From assembly GCA_038373885.1 (NCBI GenBank), contig JAWZYV010012245.1:1-64000 (forward strand): a DNA stretch of 64,000 nucleotides. The letters run 5' to 3'. The DNA comes from Cheiracanthium punctorium (taxonomy: Eukaryota > Arthropoda > Arachnida > Araneae > Cheiracanthiidae). A model generated the notes under the pieces. The model was given only the letters and a program-made list of their open reading frames with translations, ran no database searches and was not told the DNA's origin. This document shows, in pieces, positions 55,159 through 64,000 of the stretch (the stretch's first letter is position 1; every line of letters starts with the position of its first letter). The position numbers and the translations under genes were made by a program.

Positions 55159-56399
55159 ATGGAAAAATCCAGCGCTAAGCCCAGTTGGCAAGAAATATCA
55201 TCTTACAGTCAGGCAAAAAAACAGTACTGGGCTTTATGGGATTCGCTTCGCCTGAGAAATGGAGTCCTGTATCATAAATGGGAGTCGGACGACGGCAAGA
55301 TGCTCCGATGGCAGTTAGTACTCCCTCGTTCGAGGATTCCGAAGGTTCTAGAAGAACTTCATAATGGCTACACTGGAGGCCATTTTGGTGTAATGAAGAC
55401 CCTGCAGAAAGTTCGCGAGCGCTTCTATTGGGTTAGGGCTCGAGGCGACGTCGAAAAGTGGTGTCAAGCTTGTGACGCCTGTGCCGTCCGTAAAGGCCCG
55501 AAGAAACGAAGCCGTGGAAGACTACATCGTTATAATGTAGGAGCACCTTTCGAGAGGATTGCCCTCGACATCCTCTGACCTCTTCCGTGAACTTTGGATG
55601 GCAACAAATACATCCTAGTTGTCATTGACTACTTCTCTAAATGGCCCGAAGCGTTTCCTATTCCCGATCAAGAAGCTATGACCGTAGCAGAGGTACTGGT
55701 GCAAGAATGGATTTCCAGATATGGAACCCCTCTGCAACTTCATTCCGACCAGGACTTTCATTCCGAACTTTACCTCTGCAGTCTTTAAAGGACTATGCCA
55801 ACTTCTCGGAATGGACAAAACCCAGACTACGCCTTTACACCCACAATCCGACGGCATGGTGGAGAGGTTCAATCGCACAATTTTAAACAACCTCTCACTT
55901 CTGGTATCTAGGAATCAAGAGGACTGGGACAAGAAACTCCCCCTCTTCCTGCTGGCCTATAGGAGCGCCGTCCATGAGACTACCGGCTTCACACCTTCCC
56001 AGATGCTGTTCGGCAGAGATCTTCGTCTTCCCGCCGATCTAGTGTTCGGCCGCCCTCCAGATGCGCCTTCATCGCCAGAGGAGTACGTGGAAAACCTTCG
56101 GGCACGGTTTGAAGATGTCCATCATTTTGCTCGGGAGCGGATCAACCTGAACACGGAAAAGATGAAGACTCGCTATGACACGAAGGCTACGGGACACGAG
56201 TTCAACGCAGGTGACAAAGTTTGCTATGGAATCCTACTCGACGGAAAGGCCTGTCTCCCAAGCTGCAATCGCCGTGGGACGGTCCTTACACAGTCCTAAA
56301 CCGGCTGAATGACATCATCGTACGGATTCGTAAGTCACCAAACTCGAAGCTAAGAGTATTTCATTACGATCGGCTAGCCATCTACTGCGGTTGTAATTA
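55159..56399 (+). pseudogene. Gypsy integrase and C-terminal tail, three lesions
   Basis: The zinc-binding part is HNGYTGGHFGVMKTLQKVR with CQACDACAVRKG. The core follows: ALDIL with two stops (about 55576 and 55588), YILVVIDYFSKWPEAFPI, then a frameshift near 55755 around LHSDQ. Next are PLHPQSDGMVERFNRTI (the catalytic Glu), LFLLAYRSAVHETTGFTPSQ and the GPYTVLNRLND-type tail in a further frame, ending YDRLAIYCGCN before TAG at 56397. All three catalytic acids can be placed, but the gene is inactive. Confidence 0.9.
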
Positions 56400-56773
56400 G
56401 CTCAGACCATGGTCACTATGGCGTAATTCCTCTTTTCTTTCATCTCTCATTTCTTTCCTGTCTTTCCCTTCTCTTCCTCTTTCCTCAACTCTCTTTCACT
56501 CACTACTTACGCCATGTTTAGTGTACATATTTGTAATATAATGGTTTTCATTAATGCGTATTTGTTTATTATGTTTATGATTTATTACAGTGTAATTATT
56601 TATTTATGTTGATTATTTATTTATTAGAGTGTATTTGCTTACTGTGTTTATTGATTACTTGCTTGAATTATGTTGTTAAGATTTGGTTAACGGTTGGACA
56701 CTGTGTATATTTGTGTGACCTCCTAACTGGGGATTGTACTGCCCGGGACGTGCAGTCCTTGGGAAGGGGGCAA
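56400..56773 (+). other. Gypsy 3' untranslated region with polypurine tract
   Basis: A pyrimidine-rich stretch (56430-56510) is followed by AT-rich sequence. GGGAAGGGGGCAA directly precedes the 3' LTR start and is the polypurine tract. Confidence 0.8.
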
Positions 56774-56904
56774 TGTTACGAATTTTTGGGGCAACCCGCT
56801 GCTCTGGGGCTTAAAATGGTTTTAAATTCATATTCTACGCTTCAAATAGATAAATTTTGCTTTTTGTTGCATCAAAATCGGCCAATTAGAACCGGAGATA
56901 TGAG
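56774..56904 (+). repeat. Gypsy 3' LTR, truncated
   Basis: Matches 53024-53154, then stops at GGAGATATGAG. The following CGGAAAAAATCATGG has no match in the 5' LTR, so the remaining 680 bp are deleted or replaced. Confidence 0.9.
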
Positions 56905-57034
56905 CGGAAAAAATCATGGTCAGGTTTATGGTCGAATGTAAGACCCAGGAATAACTTGCGAAGTCCATTGGAGCAAAAATGCCATTCACGTCCATGTTCA
57001 CGGCAGTTTCATTTTATGAGTTGGTCAGCGGTCT

Positions 57035-57487
57035 GAGTTGCAAATTGGAAAGAAAGTTAGCTGAATTATTTAACTGTGGAAGTGTATTTAACGCAAATCA
57101 ACAAAGTCATTAAAGAAAAGGATTTGATGTTGAAAGAATACGGAGACTCAAAATTTCCTGGTGTTAAACGGATGAGCTCTGCTTTTTAAACTAAAAAACG
57201 AACTTGAAAAAATGGTTATTTCAGAGAAAAGTAAAAACTTAAAACAGACACAAATTGTATCCTTTTTTGAAAAGTGTTAGAAAGCATTAAATAAAGTACT
57301 AGTTTCTCTTTAGATAAGTTTTAAATTTCATTTTAAATAAGGAATATGTGTCACATTTGTTTATACATTAAACATTCTAGTAGTTATCTTATAATAGTAA
57401 ATAAAAACTTTGAGAACGGCCACCTCTCTGAGCAGCCAAATATTCTCGGTACGGTGGGGTGGCCGCTCAGAGAGGTTTCATTGTATA
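57035..57487 (+). pseudogene. Tigger transposase N-terminal fragment with right terminus
   Basis: 57046-57110 encodes KLAELFNCGSVFNANQQ and, after a shift, KDLMLKEYGDSKFPGVKRM. This is the CENP-B N-terminal helix-turn-helix pattern of Tigger transposases (LA..F...K.Q...I...K..I...Y). At 57416-57487 two inverted GGCCACCTCTCTGAGC / GCTCAGAGAGG phrases precede CATTGTA, looking like a terminus next to TA. No left terminus was found. Confidence 0.6.
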
Positions 57488-57489
57488 TA

Positions 57490-59100
57490 GACTCTGAAAG
57501 TGATATATTTGACAGTGTATTTCATAATTAAAAGCATTGCTTAAATGCGTAAATCTTCTTCAGAAAATAAAACAAAAGTAACTGTAATGGAATTTAAAAA
57601 CAAATCTTTAAAAATCCCAGCAGGGCATCACTCAAAATAGACCCATATTTAAAATTCATATAAAGTAAAATGCTGCGTCACAAATTTTTAACCCGTTAAG
57701 GGTTTTTGCATGGGGATTGGAATTACACATGTAAGGAAATTTTTCATTTACTACCATGCGAAGAACGGACACACAGCTAGTATTCAATAAATTAATAGTT
57801 TTTTTTCCACAGGGGTTTATTTCATCTTTCAGAAAATTTAAAATTTCATCTATAAAATGTTATATTCAGAATTTTATAGTACTCAAGTTCAACAACCAGA
57901 AATTGAATTCAGCTACACAGTTGTGTAAGCTTGTTTCGCAAGGAACAAGCTGAATAGCAAAAGTGCTATAAGAAAGTTATTTTTAAATCATAATATGCAA
58001 ATGCGTGGGTGTGGCTTCTGTGATGTCATTTTTTATAATTGCTCTCAATCCAATGGGATTGGTCCACGTTTCATTTTTGAAAGTTTCCAAATGCAAATTG
58101 CATTTGAGAATAGTATTTAAGCTAGAATTTTGTGGAATTCTTTGACACTTCTTGTGTATGCTGTAAAGTGTAGGAGATGAGGGATAATTAATTGTAACTT
58201 ATTGTAAACCTTAGTTGAAGTGTTTTTCTTTGGGTATTGTAACACTTTTGATAGTAAATTAAGTTACTTTTATAACCATGCATTTTTAATAAAAATTTTT
58301 CTAAATGTTAAATTCATAATGCATAGTTAAAATTTAAGAGCCGTTGCAAGAGCAAATCGACCAAGTCTATAGAAAAAAGTTCCCATCATCATCTCAAAAT
58401 TTCATGATTTTTTTTTTCTTGTGTTGCCTTACCAAAGGCAAAAACAAATCTGAAATATTTTTGATTGACCTCTTTTAGTTTCGGAGGGGGTCAAAGAACC
58501 CCAGAGGAGCAACGTCGAATTAATTTCGGCCATTTTTGCCACTTTATTGTCTCAGCTGTGACTAGCTCAGAGGTGCTTCAGAGAATTTTTTCATTTTCTC
58601 CTATAATATACCTTGTATATTATCATCTCAAATTGAAAATTCATTTGAAAATTGTCAGAGCTCCAAGTAACGGCCCCCCAAAATACCCCCAATTTCATGA
58701 AAAATACAGTTTTAAGAATGCTTTAAATCTTGGCTCTGACGTGATAGATAAAAATGTTTTGCACAGTGCAGTTATATATCTTCATATAAAGTTAATCCAA
58801 TGTTAAAATTTTTGAAGGGCCCCCCGGTACGGAAACCCAAACATGGTCCTTAATGCTAATTTATGCAATTTCGAAGCATTGGTACAGCTGAAGCCGACTT
58901 CCCACTGGAAAACTATTGACATGGAGATGTAGTATCAACACAGTAGTTTCATATTATGAAAAAACATTTTTTGAAGGTACAACTGTTAATTCCAAAAAGT
59001 ACCTCCCTATTTGGGACATTCCACTGGCACACATGGGCACATTTCGGCATTACGTTTAGAAGTTAATCTACTGTAGCAATATTGAAAATTAACTTATTCT
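57490..59100. other. Non-coding, no gene recognised
   Basis: Frames here (for example 58465-58806) have no recognisable domain and biased composition. GATTGGTCCACG at 58061 and nearby CAAT-like sequence are not enough to call a promoter. The region is expected to be CDC14 intron if that gene continues. Confidence 0.4.
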
Positions 59101-60800
59101 GCATATATCATAAATAATTCTTTTACAGAGGCACTCATAAAAATTACATTACACTGAATGGGGACCTCTGCAACTACTGAACCGATTCGAAAAAAGTTTT
59201 CACTGATGGAAAGCTACACTATTCCCGAGTATTACAGGTTATCTTTCAGCATGCAGCATAACTAGTTCTTTTACAGGGACACTCAAGTGAATTCTAGCAC
59301 ATGATGCTATATAGACATTTCTGTAATTACTGAACCGATTCTAAAGATCTTTTTACTGAAAGCTACACTATCAGGGTGTCTACCATCATGCAAAGGTCAC
59401 GAAAGCCACAGAAAAGTCAAGAAATGGGGAAAAGGTCAAGAAATGAAGCACTTGGTCACAATTTGCGACTCAGCTACGTTTTTTCCATTTCATTCAAATT
59501 CTTAGTTTCTATTTTTTTGTGCTAAGTTCATTGAGATAAATTATTTTATGTATCTTTTCTTAACTTCCTTAATTTGTATTTTGATTTCACGGGTAATTTC
59601 CTGGGAGAAAGGAAGTTGATTTGTTTATCCTCGTATCAATGGTGTGTGTGTGGAGGGGGGCATCTGCTGAGTGTCCACTCCTCCCTCCCGACCTGAGGCG
59701 AGGATTAAAACCGTTCGGTGTAGCTTCTTTTTTTTTTTCTTTTTTGTTTAAGAAATATATATTAAGTGTGTTATTTAAATTTTATTATTTTATACTATTT
59801 AAACTATGCAAACAGACAAACTTAACAGTTTTTCACGTGTTTATTTCATAAGAAAACTTTAAAATACTGTTCGTTTGCTATTTATAAAATTCATTTAAAA
59901 TGTTATTTAGCAGAAATCATCAAAAATGATGTCTGCCAAATAGTTGTATAGTGAACTGACAATAGTTCAATATGTCAACTGCGTGTTGTTTTACACCTTG
60001 GGAATTTCAAAAGTTGGCAAGTATGCATCTTCAAACCTTGAGAAAAGTATATCAGTTATCCACCTTCCCTCCTCAAAAAAGGTTAAAATTGTTGCATTTT
60101 AGAGTAATTTTTTTTCTTCCTTCATTCCCTGTTAAATTCAGTGTTTTGATTATTTTCCACATTTTCTTTTTTAAAAACAATAACTTGGTTTCCAATTATA
60201 ATTATCACTGATCCCCATGTGTGTGTGTGTGTGTGTGTGTGTTTCATAGCTAATAACTTCAATTTCCCGAAAGTTTTATGATATATTATAGACTTCCATG
60301 AGTTCTGTGTTACCATAGATGTAAAAAGATTTGCAATGTGCAAGCTACATTGCAATTTTTTTTACGGCGATCAATGGCAAATCTTCTTTTTTTTAAATAG
60401 CAATTGGTCCATTAACTGAAAGCAAACGACTGATCAGTGAAAAAGTTGAAAAAAAAAATCGCTTTAAAAATGGGCTGGGAAAAGAAAAACTCGAAGAATT
60501 TTTTAATTCATTGTTAAAATCAAAATCAGTTGTATATTTTTCTGCAAAATTTCCCCAGATGGCTAAAATTTCCTCCAATCGTAGATCGCCGGACAGAACA
60601 TATTCCTCATCCCTGGCACGATGTATTTTTTATATTAGTTTCGTATTTCTTATGGTCAGGAAAAGGTCAAGAAATCAAGCTTACTTTTTGTGGTAGACAC
60701 CCTGACTATTCCTGAGTAACATAGCTTAAAATTCATACATGTAGCATAATTTTCAGGAACACTCAAAACAAACATTGTCGTAACTGTCACCATTTGCCAA
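59101..60800. repeat. About 152-bp degenerate tandem units, interrupted
   Basis: The units are recognised by CTACTGAACCGATTC, GAAAGCTACACTATTCC and ACAGGGACACTCAA. Copies are at about 59130-59270, 59275-59371 and, after the element at 59372-60704, 60705-60790. The first unit has the empty site GCTACACTATTCCCGAG for that element. Confidence 0.7.
59372..60704. mobile_element. CAGGGTGTC-terminus element, copy b, 1.33 kb, 5-bp duplication
   Basis: The left end is CAGGGTGTCTACCATCATG, the right end GTGGTAGACACCCTG, and ACTAT flanks both sides (59367-59371, 60705-60709). AAGGTCAAGAAAT phrases lie inside both ends (59427-59445, 60661-60677). It contains a (GT)n tract at 60216-60242 and no credible transposase. 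Termini and duplication size match 9024-10355; the interiors are not similar at a glance. Confidence 0.85.
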
Positions 60801-60936
60801 ATTCGAAAAAAAAAAATCTATTTAAATTAATTAACTTTACATGTACCATGCTTTATACTTTATTTAAAATAAACAAAAGTAAATAATATTGTGAATAAAA
60901 TAAATTTTTGAATTTCTACATTTATTTTTGACTTGT

Positions 60937-61680
60937 ACTAGGGGACAAGGCCCCTAGACTCGCTATGCTCACTTTTTGTAAGAGGCATTCGGCCCCTAAT
61001 AAGGCTTATTCGTAAGAAAGACAGAATTTCAACAGACAAATCCCAAAGATTGGATCAGATAGAATGTTACTGAGCTACACGTTGCTTGGTTCTTGCATGT
61101 TCATTGGTACATAAAAATTTAAACTTCACACTACAGTAGACCACTCCTCCATATCACGGTACATATTTTGTTATAAAAATCCGTGTTCTACGGGTCTTGA
61201 GCTATACTCCACCTGGAGTGCGGACTCCGCGGATAATCGCTGGAAAAATTATTCGCACTCCTCAGAAACAGAATGATATTTAATGTTGTCATTCAAAAGT
61301 TATATTAATTAGGAGTTAAGGTGTAATGAAATTGGAACATCTGTTTCAGCTGTATTTTTAATTATGTAAAACCTATTGGACATCACCCATGGTAATTTTT
61401 CATTATTTGGCGACTTGCGTATATGTATAGTTAATAATGAACTCTAAGAAAACAGTACTTCACATGTAACTACGGAACAGCTAGGATAGCTTGCCACCCA
61501 TGGCGACTTTTCATTATTTGGCGATTTACACAGGCTCATGACCTATAATTAATGCTGATACAAGGTTCCCAGAAAAACGTTATCCATATTTTCATATACA
61601 TAATCCTTCGTAGATTGGCATATTTAGCACCACGAATTATATCATCTGGCCGTGCTGGTAAATAGGCATAGTTAACGCCA
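60937..61680 (+). repeat. Dispersed repeat R1, copy b
   Basis: Runs colinear with 1578-1855 plus 2666-3115. It lacks the 810-bp hAT element present in copy a and has the single target GCTATACT at about 61202. Confidence 0.85.
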
Positions 61681-62402
61681 CCAAATATTTCTACTGGTAG
61701 GAAATACTCCAGCTGGACCGAACCGCTTTTAAAATAATCTGCACTTTAATTATTTTTATTTTCAAGATACTGGGTTCCAGCATTCTGGAACGTGAAGCTT
61801 AGATTCACCCTGCTTGGAAAGATACTATTTTGCCCGATCATTCCTAATTGTGGGTGTTAATCACATTACAGAGGCTCTATTTCGTGGATCTGCTACCTAA
61901 TGTCCAAAATGGGACTGCTGCTGTACCTAAAGTTTAAAGAAGCTTTATGCTTAAAGAGAAAGACCTGCTATCGAAAAGGTGAAGAAATCCAAATTTGATG
62001 AGGCAAATAACGCCTTTATTTTTCTTTAAAATACATTCGAATGTCAGCAATACATAAGTTCTTCAAACAAACAGTTAACATCAAATTTCAAGTTGGACAA
62101 GTCCTTTGCTAATTTTGACCTCTTATGTATTAAAGTACATTTAGTTCAAAAAACATTTAACGAACAGCATATTTCTTGTGCGACCTTTTATTTAAAGTTG
62201 AATTTGAACACTTGAGAAAAGATTTAAAGGTTAAATTACATAAGTTAAGTTTTAATGACATTTCAGTAAGAAACAATTAGCTAGCCTCATTTAGAGGAAA
62301 GAATACTAGCTTAAAAAAACGAACAAAAGCCATCGCATTCCGCGAGGCAAAAGAAAACCCACCCTACTATTACGCTGACCTGCCTGCTAAAAGCGCTCTC
62401 TG
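61681..62402. other. Non-coding, no gene recognised
   Basis: No feature supported. GC content rises from about 62330 on, towards the tandem duplication. Confidence 0.4.
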
Positions 62403-62760
62403 AACTTTGACACAAGGCATCCTGCTTAAATGCATGCCTGTCAGGCACGGTTTTGCACAAGAGAACCAAACATCTTGACTCCCATTGGCCAAGACATAGA
62501 CGTCACCGCCGACGAGATTCAAAGGCCACGCCCACGGGCAGGAAATTTGTTTATTGACACGGCAACTTTACCAAGCAAAAGAACTTTGACACAAGGCATC
62601 CTGCTTAAATGCATGCCTGTCAGGCGCGGTTTTGCACAAGAGAACCAAACATCTTGAGTCCCATTGGCCAAGACAAAGACGTCACTGCCGACGAGATTCA
62701 AAGGCCACGCCCACAGGCAGGAAATTTGTTTATTGACACGGCAACTTTACCGAGCAAAAG
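62403..62760. repeat. 179-bp tandem duplication with promoter-like boxes
   Basis: AACTTTGACACAAGGCATCC starts a unit at 62403 and again at 62582; the copies differ at only a few positions. Each contains CCCATTGGCC (inverted CCAAT box), GACGTCAC (CRE-like) and GGCCACGCCCAC (GC/CACCC-like). Downstream, at about 62930, AACTTAAGTAAGT is a strong splice-donor match. This could be a promoter and first non-coding exon of an unseen gene, or the LTR-like part of an unidentified element. Confidence 0.6.
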
Positions 62761-63025
62761 AAATATTTGAATATAGCAACTAGCAGCGAAAAACATAAAG
62801 AATTGTTCCGGAAAACGGAACAAGCAAACTTTCCTACGCATAAGGAAGACAACTAAACTCGTTGTTTTTAGTTTACACGCACATTATGCTTCTCGATTCA
62901 CAGAATACGTTCGATTTGAACGTTTAGAACTTAAGTAAGTCTTTGGGGGAAGGGAGAAACACTGGGAGTTTAAACTTTTGGTGCACGGTAGGTTTAATTT
63001 ATTTAAATTTACTTTAATGAATGTA

Positions 63026-63649
63026 CAGTTGAGAGCCAAAAATCCGCCGACCTAAAATCTGCAAACGTCCAAAATCCGCACACCTTCTCTGGTGTAAATA
63101 ATGAAATTCGAAGTCATCTGCCAGTGATGAAATTGTTGAAAAGTGTCTTGAATCCAGATAAATATGATTCTGATGATGAAAACTTGGCTAATAATATAAT
63201 AAATCCATTTGATTAAAGTTTAAAGTTATGAGAAGAATACCTTAAATTTTTAGAACAGCAAAGTTCTGTAACAAAACAAGAATTAATGACAATATACATT
63301 TTGCAAAAAGAAAGAAAAGAAAGAAAAAAAAACAGAAACAAAGTAGAAAAAAATAATATTTTAAAACAAATCGCCATAGGACATGCTTTCAAAATTACAA
63401 AAAGGAAATTTTGGAACCATTTGCTTTGCTAGTCTTCATGTAATTTTTTCTTTTTTTCTCTCATGCTTTTGTATTTAATGTGAAAATATAAGTTAAATAC
63501 TTTTGACTGTTTTTATTTCATTGTAATTGTATTTTACTTTTTTAAAATCAGAAATGTAATGATTTATCTTTTACGGCCCGAAATCTGCAAAATCCTAAAA
63601 TCCGCACAAGCCATGGTCCCAAGCTGTGCGAATTTCTGGCTCTCTACTG
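63026..63649 (+). mobile_element. Tigger-type MITE, 624 bp (family M1, copy b)
   Basis: The ends are CAGTTGAGAGCCAAAAATCC and GAATTTCTGGCTCTCTACTG with TA at 63024-63025 and 63650-63651. It is the reverse orientation of 4589-5282 and shares its interior, including the GATAAATATGATTCTGATGA coding remnant. An A/G-rich tract lies at 63302-63350. Confidence 0.9.
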
Positions 63650-63651
63650 TA

Positions 63652-64000
63652 TAAAGAAAAAGACCAAAAGTTTTTAAAACTTCCAACACTAATGCTAAGA
63701 TGGTGCTGTTAAAATCAGTTACAATTAGTTATTCTGTTTTGGAAAAACGAATAGTCGCTAATTCTAAACTCTTGTTGTCTAAGTGAATTTACTATTTGAA
63801 AATTCTCAACTTTGTGTAACCCACTTTGAGTTATTTCATATACTATTTCATATACTTGGCATAAAATGGGCGTAATTCTAACTCATGTTTGTGAATTTCA
63901 CGCGACTCTACATACTCGGAAACGCCTTTGTTGCAAAGGAATGAATGATTTTATGCCAAATCTAGCAACCATTCTGTTTATTTTTTCAGTTTTTTATTTA
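63652..64000. other. Non-coding window end
   Basis: AT-rich; no gene, terminus or repeat unit supported. Confidence 0.4.

Larger units (their letters stand above)
53024..56904 (+). mobile_element. Gypsy LTR retrotransposon, internally deleted, 3' LTR truncated
   Basis: A full 5' LTR is followed at once by RT sequence, so gag, protease and the first part of RT are deleted. RT, RNase H and integrase follow in gypsy order on the plus strand, then a purine tract and 131 bp of 3' LTR. It lies downstream of CDC14 exon B, in the sense orientation relative to CDC14. Confidence 0.95.

Noticed and set aside
58465..58806. 113-codon frame as a host exon
   Set aside because: No splice signals in phase, no recognisable domain, biased composition.

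Overview
This window looks like animal nuclear DNA, most likely from an arthropod with a repeat-rich genome. It is AT-rich, has no operons or bacterial signals, and is built almost entirely of transposable elements: copia, BEL/Pao and gypsy LTR retrotransposons, pogo/Tigger and hAT DNA transposons, MITEs and microsatellites. The species cannot be fixed from the sequence. An arachnid is a guess from the repeat mix, not a demonstrated result. The only host protein-coding sequence I recognise with confidence is a pair of + strand exons at 51.1-51.4 kb encoding part of the CDC14 phosphatase family.

The main feature is a deep nest of insertions. One copy of a non-coding dispersed repeat, marked by the palindromic motif GGCGATATTTCGCC, starts near 4.42 kb and ends near 50.83 kb because it has been split again and again. 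A 0.7 kb Tigger-type MITE (4589-5282), a Tigger-like element (6027-14369) and a pogo element (14614-48110) each sit at a TA dinucleotide in it. A second, unsplit copy of the repeat at about 33.13-34.98 kb reads straight through all three sites, so the window contains its own empty-site controls.

The pogo transposase is split in two. Its N-terminal half lies at 39.56-40.00 kb and its DDE half at 15.14-16.05 kb, both on the minus strand. Between them is a degraded copia element (copia-A, 16050-39552), itself broken by a BEL/Pao element (18696-25246), a 4.8 kb element with about 1.2 kb inverted arms carrying tRNA-like sequence (26098-30885), and 7 kb of other repeats. A second copia element (copia-B, 40477-47976, with 5-bp target duplication) sits upstream of the pogo start codon. 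It carries a hAT transposon (44389-46696) at its gag-protease boundary, which in turn carries a hAT MITE (44701-45724). A sister copy of that MITE (21064-22057) interrupts the BEL/Pao reverse transcriptase. Nesting reaches five levels on both paths.

Inside the Tigger-like element (6.0-14.4 kb) are more nested elements: a 1.4 kb TA-flanked MITE, a 1.33 kb element with CAGGGTGTC termini and a 5-bp duplication, a hAT element rich in GAGCCCGAG, a 2.3 kb hAT element holding a 172-bp MITE, a minisatellite and a tandem duplication.

Right of the nest (50.8-64 kb) come the CDC14 exons, a gypsy element lacking gag, protease and most of its 3' LTR (53024-56904), a Tigger remnant, a second CAGGGTGTC element (59372-60704), a second copy of the repeat found at the left end (60.94-61.68 kb), a 179-bp tandem duplication with promoter-like boxes, and an inverted relative of the 4.6 kb MITE. 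Coordinates of element ends come from reading termini and target duplications by eye. Identity statements are visual estimates.
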